Shown: positions 54,289-64,000 of the stretch, one piece after another
Position numbering within the stretch: position 1 is the stretch's first letter
How the letters are laid out: every line of letters starts with the position of its first letter
Source of the DNA: Fistulifera solaris
Lineage: Eukaryota > Bacillariophyta > Bacillariophyceae > Naviculales > Stauroneidaceae
Direction of reading: 5' to 3'
DNA: 64,000 nucleotides
Assembly (NCBI GenBank): GCA_030295235.1
Contig: AP026143.1
Location: 248,001-312,000, forward strand
The notes under the pieces: generated by a model
The model's database searches: none
The model's input: only the letters and a program-made list of their open reading frames with translations
What the model was told of the DNA's origin: nothing
Made by a program: the position numbers and the translations under genes

Positions 54289-54904
54289 CCATCGTTCTAG
54301 CTCTTTATCTTGCGCCTGGCGCAGCACGCGACACGCGACGCGATAAGCGAAAAGGGGGCGATAACACCGATACTCCGCTTGAACTATTTTTTGGTCTGCT
54401 CCGTTTTCCTTTCCGCGTTCTCCGTTCTCCTATCTCCTACAGGCTACAGGCGTCTACAGTTTTTTTCTCCTCTCTATCAAAAGGAGCTGAGAGCTGTCAA
54501 TACTGTAACTTAAAAAGTAAAGCAATCTCTTTCACTGTTTAAAATGTTTGAGTTCTCCATTCGCGGGTTAGGTATTTTGTATTTTGTATTTTCCTCTTTA
54601 TGGCGCACTTGTCGCCGCCACTCCGCCACTTACGGACTTCGATACAAAAATAGAGCATCATCAATGCAACAATCTTGCCTCATGTCGTGGTTCTCGTTTG
54701 TTCCGTGTTCGGACCAAATCTTCCGTACTCTCTACATGAAGCTGTCGCGTTTCGTGGTCCGTGTGGGTCGTATAGATCATCGCCGAACGTTGAGAAGCAA
54801 GACGCAAGACTTCTTCAATCTTCAAGGTCTTAAACAAAACGCAAAATGCCGGTATTCGGGAATACGAATTTCGGATGGACTGTCGAGGTCTTATGTACTA
54901 CCTC

Positions 54905-55020
54905 AGGCCGACAACCGACAACCGACAACGACAACCTACGAGCTACAGGCTACAGGTACGAGAGCCACGAAGCCACGAAGCCACGAAGGAACAAAAGCAA
55001 CGAACAACGAACAACGAACC
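54905..55020. repeat. Simple-sequence tract (CGACAAC, GCCACGAA and AACGAAC units)
   Basis: Short direct repeats follow each other: CCGACAA units, a CTACAGG pair, GAAGCCAC units and AACGAAC units. Each set has two to four copies. The tract looks like slippage-prone minisatellite DNA and encodes no recognisable protein. Confidence 0.7.
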
Positions 55021-55570
55021 CATTATTTGAAATCTGAGAACTATTGGGACTTTTTGACTTTTTGTATCTGAAACCCAAGACTAAAGTCTAGACTCTATAC
55101 TTGTACAGTCTGAAAGCTAGCGTCTAGAGAATCTAAATCCTAGAGATTCTAGAGCGCTTGGCGTTGCTCTCGTTGACTTTTATCTTTTCATTATTGTCGG
55201 CAGTCGTAAATCAAGCGTATGGCGTATGGCGCCCTTCGGAATTGATGGTGTTAGACGTTGATGATTAGACGCTGCATAAAAATTGATTTTAGTCCTTGGG
55301 TATTTTGGAACGCGAAGAACCGTCGAAGCTAAGCTTCAGATGCCTGACTAATCAAAGTAGAAAATATGGTCCTAATTTATTTTAGTTTAGGATTATACTA
55401 TCAAAGCAGCAAAAAGACGAGCCGTTCTTAACTCTCCAGGCAGTGGGAATAAGGGCATCGTGAGATAGGCGTTGAATGAATTGCTGAGAAAGGGAGTTCA
55501 ACAAAGAGGTGAATCCGCTACAGCGTCAAATCTGGCAGAATGGTTCGCTACAATACGTCGATGAGCAACC

Positions 55571-57232
55571 TTAAGAATCCTTGACTTTCAAATCCTTCCA
55601 TTGATCAGGGAATACGTCGTCAGAAAGTCCAATGGGATGTCGAAAAGCATTCTTCAGATGTTGGTCAGTGGTATATGATTTGTCGGAAAAGCGAATGGCT
55701 TTGCGAGGCACGTGCGTAACAATATGGACGGACGGGACGCGCTCGTTGGCTGACAACCCTAAGCGATTCAAGATTCGAACCGTAAACAATCCCTTGCTTT
55801 CGTCGCGCTCTAAAACGGTGCAGGGTCTCAAATTTGTTAATTCAAATGTATGTCGTGTTTGTTGCCATTGAACGGTCACAAGGGCAGTAGGATCGGCATT
55901 GTGAGTTGAGTGAGCAAAGTCCTGGTACCGATAGAAGCAAGACGTAAAAATGTTGGCGGGATATGGATATGTCTGTAGCTCTTCTTGCGTACGTAGCACT
56001 TTCACCACATCATCCATGACATAGCTAGGCGTATAAGGATCCTCATGTTTACCGGGAGAGGCAGGCGTCCATGTTTCGACATGGTGTACCCAAGCTTCGA
56101 TCCAATCCGGTCCGTAATCCAGCAAAATTTCTTGACCTACCGCAATATCACGCAAAGCAACCAGTTTCAAAAGAAACTTGGGAGCACGCGGTGCTTGCGG
56201 ATCTTGCCATTGCGTCAAGTTGGTCAACGACACGTCATTCGGTACTGTGTCCCATTCCAAACGAACATTGGCGTATTGACCACCCCCGTGGTTGACGAGA
56301 TGCATACCCGGCCCGTAGGGATACAGCAAGACCGACGATTCGTTGTGTCCGAAACAGTAATTCAGCAATAGTTGCTTGAAGTGATCCACCGGGGAGCCGC
56401 CTTTTGATACTCTCGTGATATCCAACGCACGCGGATCGGTGATCGCCATGACCGGAACCGGTAGTACAACCGACCCTTGTCGTATCTTCCGAGCGGCAAA
56501 CAAACCTCGTCCCGCATCCGGTAAAATGGAACGTCCTGGTTTCACATTGTCGAGACAAAAGCCGTGCTGACGCAGAAACTCGAGAGGTCGACGGGTGGCC
56601 AGAGAGGCTGGAGATTGCTGAATGCGCGCGTTCCGTTCCGGAAACCTGTCTGGTTTATAATTCACAAGAATTTCATCTCCAGCTACCATCGGTTTCTTGA
56701 CAAACCACGTGTAATTGTGATAATGTGTAATGGCCCCCGCTCCGGGCGATTCGGTGCGGGTGAGACCGGCTTCATCGACCATCGGCACAAAGGGCAGCAC
56801 ATTGTTTTCTTGCAAAAGTCCATTCGCGAGCATTCCGATTCCGGGGATGGATGATAGTACCTGCTGTCCTTCGTAAAAGCCTCCCGTTTCTTCGGCACTC
56901 CACCAGTATTCGTCCAATAAACGTTGCAACGCGACCGCGTACGTCACATTTAAGTCGGTCACTTGAACGACGACATCTCCATACAATAGAGGAGTACCTC
57001 GTTCGGGGCGATCGATTAATGTGAAGACACCCCATCCTCCATTCGGCACAGTGGATTCGGCCATGACCAGTTGACATTCCGGAGGAATCAAGGGTTCAAG
57101 AGAGCAAGTGCCGTCATTGTCGCAGACGGCTTCTTCGTCGGATACTGCGGTGCATCGATGAAAAAGGGCGCACAGAAGGAAGATGTAAATGAATCGAAAT
57201 CTTGTGCACCGTTGGTTGTTCGACCCGATCAT
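55571..57232 (-). CDS. Secreted or endomembrane SET-domain protein
   Basis: Intronless, 553 aa. A signal peptide (FIYIFLLCALFHRCTAV) begins the protein. The first half has a SET-like 'NGGWGVFTL ... AITHYHNYTWFV ... DEILVNYKPD', and the second half has 'DAGRGLFAARKI', 'HLVNHGGGQYANVRLEW' and 'VGQEILLDYGPDW', the GxG, N-H and Y motifs of a SET methyltransferase. Two SET-type modules in one protein, behind a signal peptide, is unusual, since SET enzymes normally act on histones and other nuclear or cytosolic proteins. Several N-x-S/T sites are present. It may act in the secretory lumen or on plastid proteins. Catalytic activity cannot be assumed. Confidence 0.75.
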   Translation of the reverse strand: MIGSNNQRCTRFRFIYIFLLCALFHRCTAVSDEEAVCDNDGTCSLEPLIPPECQLVMAESTVPNGGWGVFTLIDRPERGTPLLYGDVVVQVTDLNVTYAVALQRLLDEYWWSAEETGGFYEGQQVLSSIPGIGMLANGLLQENNVLPFVPMVDEAGLTRTESPGAGAITHYHNYTWFVKKPMVAGDEILVNYKPDRFPERNARIQQSPASLATRRPLEFLRQHGFCLDNVKPGRSILPDAGRGLFAARKIRQGSVVLPVPVMAITDPRALDITRVSKGGSPVDHFKQLLLNYCFGHNESSVLLYPYGPGMHLVNHGGGQYANVRLEWDTVPNDVSLTNLTQWQDPQAPRAPKFLLKLVALRDIAVGQEILLDYGPDWIEAWVHHVETWTPASPGKHEDPYTPSYVMDDVVKVLRTQEELQTYPYPANIFTSCFYRYQDFAHSTHNADPTALVTVQWQQTRHTFELTNLRPCTVLERDESKGLFTVRILNRLGLSANERVPSVHIVTHVPRKAIRFSDKSYTTDQHLKNAFRHPIGLSDDVFPDQWKDLKVKDS

Positions 57233-57736
57233 GTTATGAAAGTTTCATTTGGTGATGATAATGAGCATGATGTATTATTTTCGTCGTTTGATGTTATTGC
57301 GTTTCATTGCAATGCTTCGTCATTTACGACACTTTTGGTTGAAAAAGCACTATCTGCTACGAAGTATCCGTGAAAGTGTCGGTGAGACATCTCGGAAGAC
57401 TCAAAGATTTGAGTCCCGCAAGGCCGAAAAAGACCGCAAGTATATGGTAGTCTTCGTCATCCTAGACAAACACGGGATAGATGTTTACTGTAGGTTCATT
57501 GATCACTGTTTTCGAAAAATTCAGTTCATACTATTGATTGCAATGGCTTATGTTAAGTCAATGGATATTTTAGCTTTTCATTATCTAGATAACCATGTCT
57601 CCTATTTGACTTTTTCACAAATTAGAAGAAGCACGGTTCACTGCATCGACGATTCTATTCATAACTTATCTGGTATATATAGTTGCTCTAAATAGTACAT
57701 ATATATAGCTAGCTAAGTCGTTCAGAGGACAATAAT
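57233..57736. other. Intergenic region
   Basis: A 504-bp gap between two minus-strand genes (upstream of the SET gene, downstream of the cyclin gene). Plus-strand ORFs there are featureless. Confidence 0.4.
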
Positions 57737-58611
57737 TCATTCTACCATGGCCATTGTGGACACGGGAGTAGCAGGAGTGGGTTGTCCGGTCGAAGGTTGA
57801 TACGCCAATTTTGGCGACCGGTAGGGAGCAGACGAACTGGATAACCGCAATGTTTTGACCGATCTAGGCGGATCGATTGCCAAGGCTTTGTACAGTTCCC
57901 GTTGGGCTTCGATAACTGAGGCACACCTACGGTCGATGCCTAAAACGTTGGACAGGAGGTCGATCAAATGATCTCGGTCGCACAAGCTGAGGCTCTCGAT
58001 TGCATTCGCCATAGAAGCAAACGCGATGGTCGAAGATTTTGTTACTGCAAAATAGGAAAGAGGCAGCAGTAGTTCGTATTGCATCTGAGCCAACTCAAAG
58101 ACCGCTTCCCGCGTGTCATCGTTCATGTCAGACGGTAAAGGGCCCGCATTTCGCGCAGAAACGCGCCAGCGGTCGGAGGATTCACTCTCCAGTTCAATGC
58201 TGATAACATACAAGCTTCTGCCTGTTCGATATCGTGAACGGTGTAACGGTTGCCACACAGTTGTAGGAGCGACCTGGGATGCATGGCTTGCTTCGCATGT
58301 ATCTTCACAGCAATGTAGAATGCGCCAAGACTCGCAAGTTGGTATTGCGATGGATCCGTACGAGCAGTTACGCCTTGTGTAGTCCCAAGAAAGCAGTTTA
58401 GAATGGAAGCAGCGATTTCGGCAATCTCACGATGGAAGTCAAAGAAATCGACAACGCGCAGATACCAGCTGACGATTTTTTCGTAGCTGTCCTTCGCCAG
58501 CAATGGAGCGTCGATTTCTTTGATACAATGCAGTGAAGACTTGCAATAAACTGTGTCTTCTTGAATTCTCATAACATGAATGTGTTCGCAAGTCTCCTCG
58601 AAGCTCGTCAT
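57737..58611 (-). CDS. Cyclin, diatom-type (one apparent frameshift)
   Basis: From the ATG at 58611 the protein begins 'MTSFEETCEHIHVMRIQE' and contains a cyclin box: 'WYLRVVDFFDFHREIAEIAASILNCFL', then 'QLASLGAFYIAVKIH', 'LCGNRYTVHDIEQAEACML' and 'LNWRVNPPTAGAFL'. The open spacing resembles the diatom-specific cyclins (dsCYC), which link nutrient or light signals to cell-cycle entry through CDK binding. The frame changes near AAA 58137-58139 (TTT on the coding strand), just after 'REMRAL'; one more T joins it to 'LPSDMNDDTREAVFELAQMQYELL', giving 291 aa. The same frame is open upstream to 58941, so an N-terminal extension is possible. Confidence 0.75.
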
Positions 58612-59412
58612 CGTTTGGATCTTTCTTGGTTGGCTTTTTTTATGAGAAAGGTGGAAAGGTGGCGCAATTCTGGAGCCAGCTGCGATTTTTTGCGAAGCAC
58701 TTTTTCGAAACGTCAGCAATATTGACGTATTTAGTATAGTGCGACACGGATCCACGTCACCTTTCGGAATCTCGTAGACGCCGATACTTAACGCAGTTGT
58801 CCACGTCACCTCATCATGAACTAGTTCTGTAACTGTAATGTCGAAAGTACATCTTGTTCTAGGTGCGACAATCGGAAACCGGACACAGGAAGGCGTTCTT
58901 GTTTTCGGTTCTTGCCGCGCATTGACGTGTGTGTCGGCCATGCGGATCAGATGTCACGCTTTATTGTCACACGTCACCATCACCCCGAAAAAGAAACCGT
59001 GCTCTCCAATATTGGATACCAGATCGACACACTCTGACTTCATGGCGTTCGCATACTGTGTTTGTTACTGTACAATCGGAAGGTTTGAAAAAATCAATTC
59101 AATAAAAACGGCCTCCAAGAAGACCGTTGGGCGCGCCAAAAATATTTGAATTATGTCTAAATAGAGAGACTTAGATGTAAGTATTGGCTATCAACGGAGT
59201 TGCCAGTTTTCCCGCCATGCTAAAGTCATGGATGAACGGCCAGCCAAAAATTTGGAGATCGTAACTAGACACCTCGCAATACAAATCAATAGAGAGAACT
59301 AAGCATCAAGATGGTGAACGAGTCTTCATTCTTCTAAAGACCCCGTGACTCCTGCCCTGTTTCGTTAATAAACATTTGCAGAAGAAAAGAATTCATTTTA
59401 TTGATAAATATA
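58612..59412. other. Divergent intergenic region
   Basis: An 801-bp gap between the cyclin and the next gene. It includes the possible N-terminal extension of the cyclin reading frame up to 58941. No other feature is seen. Confidence 0.4.
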
Positions 59413-60575
59413 ATGTCGTCTTCTGAAGGTACTTCCACGGAGCAATCGGATGTTCACTCCACCCCCGTGAGAGGGAAAGATAAACGAAATACTATTGATG
59501 GAGAATCCAGTTCTTTGACAGCCACCCGGCCTCTGACGCGTAAGCTCGATCAACTGGTGCTATCGGATTCGATGAGTAACACTACAGTAACGCCGGACTC
59601 GAGCCGCGCGTCGCCGGTCAATGGAGGCTCCCCGGTCACCAGCCAAGTCTCGGTGGGGAGCGTGCATCGTTCTGCCGCGGCTGGTTTGCTGCCGAAACAC
59701 TACGATTTAACTCCCGTGATGCGCAATACATCTCACGAATACGTCGAGGATACGAAAAGAAGAAGGATCGATCCAGAATGGTGTCTCCGGATGATCAGGA
59801 TATGCTTTACGGAGAGCACTTGGCGTTACCCACGGGTCTGGGAAGTCATGGCCCTTCGATGCCCGGTCTCCACACCGAACGCCAGTCGGGACGACTCGAT
59901 GAACCCATACAATTTCCCTCCCGCAAATTTTACACCTTCACTAGCCGCGAGCAGTACGAAGAATCCATTTTTCATCCGCACCATCATCAGCCGTCTGGAT
60001 TGGTTCAATATCAACCAGATCGCGATGATGACTTTCGTGATATTGGTATATTAAACGACGAGGGCTTGGAAGAAATTTTTGCCGTTCGCGGTAAACGCTC
60101 GGGTGAAGGAATTCATAGACGGTTAGATGTGCAAGAGAATTCGATGTCTTCCATGGGGGAGCGGAATTCATCCATACCCAGTATCCACTTGGCTTATTCG
60201 ATGCATGGGAGTATCGCTTCTTATACCGAGTGCGACGATGAAGAAAGTCTTCAATTTCTTCGCGATGATAATTCTCTCAGTAGTCGAGGTTCCAGCTTGT
60301 ATCTTCCGGATCAAGACGATTTCACCGGACCGGGACTGTCGTTAGGACCATCGCAACGCGGCGCGGTTGTTTTAGAGGAACTACACCGGGTCATGAAAGA
60401 AAGGAAGCCCAAGCCAATGGAATGGCTTCAGTCTATGGAAGCGAAACAAGGTCAAGTGGCGGAAGCGGCATCATCGAAACTGTTACGGAGACATGCTTCG
60501 GATGAGTTTCCCCAGCGGAGACAAACGATGCCAGCGATCTTTAGTTCGGCTGACGCAAGGATTCACACTCCGTGA
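59413..60575 (+). CDS. Hypothetical Ser-rich protein of unknown function (one apparent frameshift)
   Basis: From the ATG at 59413 to 60575, 387 aa if one base is added near CC 59773-59774. The N-terminal third is rich in Ser, Thr and Pro, with 'TPVRGKDKR' and a basic 'KRRRID' motif that could be a nuclear signal. The C-terminal two thirds are acidic with short hydrophobic patches ('GLEEIFAVRGKRSGEG', 'AVVLEELHRVMKERK'). Without the change, the first frame ends after shifted nonsense while the second frame starts in mid-protein. I recognise no domain. Possible phospho-motifs are frequent. A disordered regulatory protein is a reasonable description. Confidence 0.6.
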
Positions 60576-60693
60576 TGCGATTGAAATGCTCTATTACCAT
60601 AGTTAATGGGTCTAGAACTGACATTTTGAACTACAGTAGTACGTTGTAAAGAACTCGTCTGGCTAGAGAGGAAAGGAGTACATCAAAACATTA

Positions 60694-61761
60694 TCACGAT
60701 GCCACAGCTTGTTTGCGTGCCTCTAGTTCCGCGCACATACGCTTCCAAGTCTTCTTGTTGAGATGAACAAAGGCTTGACGGTGTTCACCCATCGGTTCAT
60801 TGTCTTTGGACATTTCATATCGAATGCCCCAATTCTTATCAACACCTACGTTGCCTCTCTTGATGAGAAACGAAAAATAGAAAAAGTTTTCGACGGTTTT
60901 GGTAAACGACTTCGGGTCCAGCAATATTTCCAATGGATCCAGAGGCTCCGGTGCCGGCGCTCCTTCTTTGATGCTGATATTGGCGTTGTATTTTTCCGTA
61001 ATGCGCTTGCGCATGTTGCTGACGCAGGTATCCGCTACCGACATGGTGGCCTTGTCCCCCTTCGCCACCACTTTTTCTTCATCGGGACGAACAGCTTCGG
61101 ACGTATCCTTGACCTTGGCTTCTCGTGCCTTTTTCGGCTTGGCGGCAATGCCCACTTCGTACTTTCCCGCCGCAAAGACGACCTTGGACGGGACCGCATT
61201 GTAGCAGACACCGGTTTGCACCCCCAACGTGGCCCAATCAAAGAAGGTATTCCCATCTTTTCGCATCGTGCACTGTTTCTTGAGAGCCGAAATGACTTTG
61301 ATGGCGTCGTAACGAGGGACCTACCAGAAAACGGGTACAGGGGTAAGTTATGCCGCACGAAATATCGCAATACACGAAACCATTCGTACCTGTACCGACT
61401 GCTCCACTTGTTTCGCGTAGTTGTTCGTTAGAAGAACGACATTATCCGCATCCAACACTAATTCTCGCGTGTAACTAACGTGTTGAAAGAGTTCATTGTT
61501 CGTGTCACGGACACCTTCGAGCGTCGGACGGTCTTCCTCTTCTTCTTGTGTCTCTTGCCCTCGTTGGCGCGTACGGTACGCTCCCGTCGCGAGCACATGA
61601 TGAATGTTGCGCTGTTCGACACGTAGTAGACGACGCTCTTCGTCGGTTTGACCTTCATCAAACACCTTGCGCTTCGTGCGTCGTTGACTCGACGACTTAT
61701 TGGCTCGCTTTTGTGCGCGTTTCACTTCCGGACTGGCGTGCATGGCCGTATCGTTCGACAT
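60694..61761 (-). CDS. Smc5/6 complex subunit NSE4 (two exons)
   Basis: Exons 61761-61390 and 61320-60694 flank a 69-bp intron in phase 0; 332 aa. The N-terminal half is basic with Arg/Lys-rich helices ('RAQKRANKSSSQRRTKRKV'). The kleisin-like C-terminal half ends in 'SFTKTVENFFYFSFLIKRGNVGV', the hallmark of NSE4, followed by a winged-helix-type ending. NSE4 bridges SMC5 and SMC6 and is needed for DNA repair and chromosome segregation in the nucleus. The start was chosen at the ATG at 61761, after a non-conserved upstream stretch in the same frame. Stops of this gene and the preceding plus-strand gene lie 118 bp apart. Confidence 0.85.
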
Positions 61762-62234
61762 TTTATTCGAAACTTTGTTGTAGTAGTAGAAGAACGAAAG
61801 AAAGAAAGAAAGTAGTGAAGGAATCAAACAAAAAGATTCGCAAGTGTGTTTTCGGTGGGCAGTTTCCAAAAATGAATTTCTGCGAGCAGCAAGCAGCGGC
61901 GCTGGCTGCACCGCCTTGTGTCTCGTTGTATTGTTTGATCCAGTCTGGTTTTGGAGGGAATGACGGTCGTCCTCGTGCTTGGAACTGCAGCCTATGTAAT
62001 TTTCTGGCGCGCGCCAGCCACTTCAGTGAGTATGTGCTTTCTAGTTCAACGGATCTCGTTTGAACGCCGAGACTGACACAAAAAGTGTTTTACGTAAAAT
62101 CTCTGCCAAAGTGGTCGTGGAGGGAGAAATAATAACATACGAGCTCTCGCGTCGCGAGAAAAGACATTTTGAAAATTCGACCACGCCTCATTCTCTTCCC
62201 ATTGCAACCAATAAGAATTGCAACAACAAGATTG
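61762..62234. other. Divergent intergenic region
   Basis: A 473-bp gap between NSE4 and the glycosyltransferase gene. It holds both promoters. No other gene is supported. Confidence 0.4.
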
Positions 62235-63653
62235 ATGAAACATGATGTCATGAGGCAAAAGTTCCACCAATTCTTTCTCCTTGTAGCCTTCGTACTCGTG
62301 TGGCTATGGACTATCAATATTCAAGTCGTCCAAGACCACTGGAGTTCTCCCAACTGGGCTGCTCCGCATGAAACAATTAACGCCGATGACTTTGAATTTC
62401 ATTATGTATTTAGCACCGGATGCAATGCCTTTCAAGATTGGCAATCGTGGACCTTCTTTTATCACGCGCATCAACTGGGAATACAACATGTGACGCGGGT
62501 CGCGTCGGGATGTTCGAAAGAGCAGCAAGCGAGCATTCGTGCGTCGCATCAAACACAAGTGCAGGCGCTCGCTCCCACGTATCAACTGCATTTGACGCCC
62601 GATTTTACGCGCGTTATTCCCGGAAAGACGTACAAATTCTTCAACAAGCCGTACGGATTGCGTCACTGGATGGAAAACCGATTGGGATTTCCTCACCGAT
62701 CCAAAGAGTACGATAACACGATTTTTGTTCTCATGGATCCCGATCAAATGTTGTTGCGACCGTTTCAACAAGACATGACCGCGTATGCATCATCGATGAA
62801 ATGGGTCAAGAATCCCGCAAAGCCAATACAGATACGAACCGGTCAGCCGTTTGCGCAACTCTACGGGTTGGGCAGCAAATGGGTTCCTTCCATCAACGGC
62901 AATCTGACGGATATTTTGAGTTACCTGCCACCCGAGGAGGCGAAAACCTCTCAATTACACCAGTGGACCGAACAGGATGTCAAAGATTATTATGTCGCCG
63001 GTCCGCCGTACCTTGCGACGGGACCGGACCTGTACCGAATCGTCAACACGTGGGCCACGATTGTCATACCCGTGTATCGTGCGACGGACGATTTCTTGTC
63101 GGAAATGTATGCGTACGCCACCGCGGCCGCCCACTGGGGCCTGAAACATCATTTAACACACTCATTTATGGTGTCGAATCCGACCGTGTTACAAGAAGGA
63201 TGGCATTGGATGGACCATAGTCCGGCCACGGCGGTTTGTGCCTCAGCGTCGCAGTATGAAGCGGATTCCTCCAAATACTATCTGCCGAATGTGTTACACT
63301 ATTGTCAGCGTTATTTCTTGGGTCCCTATTTTTTCTCCAAATACATTCTTCCCAAGAACTTTTTGTCGTGCGAACATCCGTTGCTTGTGGAGCCGGAACT
63401 GGATATTGCGAGCCAATACGAGACGTCGGTGACACCGAATGGGGAACTGAATGAAATTCCGAAAAAGCAACGGAATCGGCACGCCTTTATGCTTTGTCAT
63501 ATGATTCATGGACTCAACGAAGCGGCATCGTATTGGAAGGAACACCACTGCCGTGACGGCAATACTGCCAAAACCTTTCTGTTCAAAAAAGCACAAATCG
63601 TAGGGCTATTTGGAACAGCCTCCTGGCACCGTTTATCGACTAATCAATTTTAG
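62235..63653 (+). CDS. Type II membrane glycosyltransferase, SERGT/HPAT-like
   Basis: About 472 aa from the ATG at 62235, intronless and in frame. A short cytosolic start is followed by one membrane anchor (QFFLLVAFVLVWLWTINIQVV), then a lumenal domain. It begins 'HYVFSTGCNAFQDWQSWTFFYHAHQLG', with 'HVTRVASGC' soon after, matching the start of plant and algal peptidyl-serine galactosyltransferases and hydroxyproline arabinosyltransferases. A DxD-like 'LMDPDQMLLRPF' binds the nucleotide-sugar and metal. The enzyme probably glycosylates secreted or wall proteins in the Golgi. Sugar and acceptor are unknown. The end of the gene is close to a partial gene on the other strand. Confidence 0.8.
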   Translation: MKHDVMRQKFHQFFLLVAFVLVWLWTINIQVVQDHWSSPNWAAPHETINADDFEFHYVFSTGCNAFQDWQSWTFFYHAHQLGIQHVTRVASGCSKEQQASIRASHQTQVQALAPTYQLHLTPDFTRVIPGKTYKFFNKPYGLRHWMENRLGFPHRSKEYDNTIFVLMDPDQMLLRPFQQDMTAYASSMKWVKNPAKPIQIRTGQPFAQLYGLGSKWVPSINGNLTDILSYLPPEEAKTSQLHQWTEQDVKDYYVAGPPYLATGPDLYRIVNTWATIVIPVYRATDDFLSEMYAYATAAAHWGLKHHLTHSFMVSNPTVLQEGWHWMDHSPATAVCASASQYEADSSKYYLPNVLHYCQRYFLGPYFFSKYILPKNFLSCEHPLLVEPELDIASQYETSVTPNGELNEIPKKQRNRHAFMLCHMIHGLNEAASYWKEHHCRDGNTAKTFLFKKAQIVGLFGTASWHRLSTNQF

Positions 63654-63707
63654 AAAGGATGATATACTAATTGCTAGCTTATGAAAGTATTTTAAAGAGT
63701 GGCACCG

Positions 63708-64000
63708 TTATCGCGCAGTACTCACGGGCGAGGTTTCAGGGTGATGCGTGAAGAGCTCGGTTGATTCCGTCTTTTCAAGGGCAGAAAGCATGGAATTGTT
63801 CGTGTCACGAGAGTAGTAAATACGATGGAGATCCAGAATTCCATGATTTCGTGCGACAGCAATCGGGTGACCTACATCGGCGGGCAGGTCGTGAGAATGA
63901 TCCAAGAGCATCTCTGGCCACAACGCTCGTTCCAGTCGACGGACGAGTGAATCCACAGAGCGGATACCGCAAACTTGATCCACGCGGCAGCGAAACGTCT
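63708..64000 (-). CDS. Partial gene at the right edge, unknown product
   Basis: One frame is open from the window edge to a stop at 63708, giving the last 97 residues of a protein that begins outside. It contains 'SLVRRLERALWPEMLLDHSHDLPADVGHPIAVARNHG' broken only by ordinary residues, and ends in a Ser/Thr-rich tail. I recognise no family. A GTGAGT near 63732 could be a splice donor, but too little sequence remains for another exon before the neighbouring gene, so the stop at 63708 is the simplest reading. Confidence 0.45.
   Translation of the reverse strand, partial: TFRCRVDQVCGIRSVDSLVRRLERALWPEMLLDHSHDLPADVGHPIAVARNHGILDLHRIYYSRDTNNSMLSALEKTESTELFTHHPETSPVSTAR

Larger units (their letters stand above)
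54208..55570. other. Repeat-rich gene desert
   Basis: About 1.36 kb without a supportable gene. It holds a 4-copy 7-mer tandem repeat near 54261, simple-sequence tracts near 54905-55020 and clusters of TCTAGA-type motifs near 55090-55160. The 175-codon ORF at 54544-55071 contains translated simple repeats and is not called. Confidence 0.5.

Noticed and set aside
54544-55071. 175-codon ORF in the repeat-rich desert
   Set aside because: Its second half is a translation of simple repeats, and no conserved feature is visible.
57360-57440. tRNA-like stretch
   Set aside because: No matching acceptor stem and no T-loop GTTCGA signature could be paired by eye.

Overview
The window looks like nuclear DNA of a photosynthetic stramenopile, most likely a pennate diatom; Phaeodactylum tricornutum or a close relative is my inference. 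The signs are: compact, mostly intron-poor genes with short GT-AG introns (62-113 bp, one of 255 bp); bipartite plastid-targeting presequences with diatom-type cleavage motifs (EAFAP, ASAFG, AQAW); diatom-enriched families (DUF6824-type, a diatom-type cyclin, a bZIP factor); and a mid-range base composition. There are about 33 protein genes on both strands. No rRNA, tRNA, CRISPR or bacterial-type operon was seen.

Layout. 1-16.7 kb: a partial HEAT-like THADA/Trm732-type protein, an SGNH lipase, a two-pore K+ channel, a plastid-type TadA adenosine deaminase, a cation/Ca2+ exchanger, a coiled-coil protein, a membrane-anchored methyltransferase, a cyclophilin, a TatD nuclease and a CPBP membrane protease. 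17-24.8 kb: a histidine phosphatase, the meiotic MutS homologue MSH5, an ABC-F ATPase and a probable thylakoid-lumen DUF6816-type protein. 25-32 kb: two tandem DUF6824-type genes with a four-copy 34-bp motif array upstream of the first, a UBP-type zinc-finger protein, a nucleobase permease and a deaminase-fold protein. 32.6-45 kb: an unusual 741-aa intronless protein, an alpha/beta hydrolase, cytochrome b5, a possible kinetochore coiled-coil protein, a His/Pro-rich nuclear-type protein, a plastid protein with MPD repeats and a threonine aldolase. 45-52.4 kb: a DnaJ-type zinc-finger protein, UDP-sugar pyrophosphorylase, a YggS/PROSC protein, RPN13 and a bZIP factor. 52.8-54.2 kb: a complete non-autonomous hAT-like transposon with perfect 18-bp inverted ends and an 8-bp target duplication, followed by a repeat-rich gene desert. 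55.5-64 kb: a secreted SET-domain protein, a cyclin, an unknown protein, NSE4, a glycosyltransferase and a partial gene at the right edge.

The most striking window-wide pattern is that about 14 of these genes are broken by one-base discrepancies, mostly in short homopolymer runs and mostly one base short. In nearly every case a single-base change restores one family-consistent protein and a length divisible by three. This looks like homopolymer error in the assembly, not pseudogenisation. Genes described as frameshifted should be read as probably intact in the organism.

There is no operon logic, so neighbours mostly act independently. Shared themes are plastid-targeted proteins (TadA, the DUF6816-type protein, the MPD-repeat protein, probably the USP, DnaJ-zinc-finger, PROSC and CPBP proteins), chromosome biology (MSH5, NSE4, a cyclin, a possible kinetochore protein), and ion or nucleobase transport.
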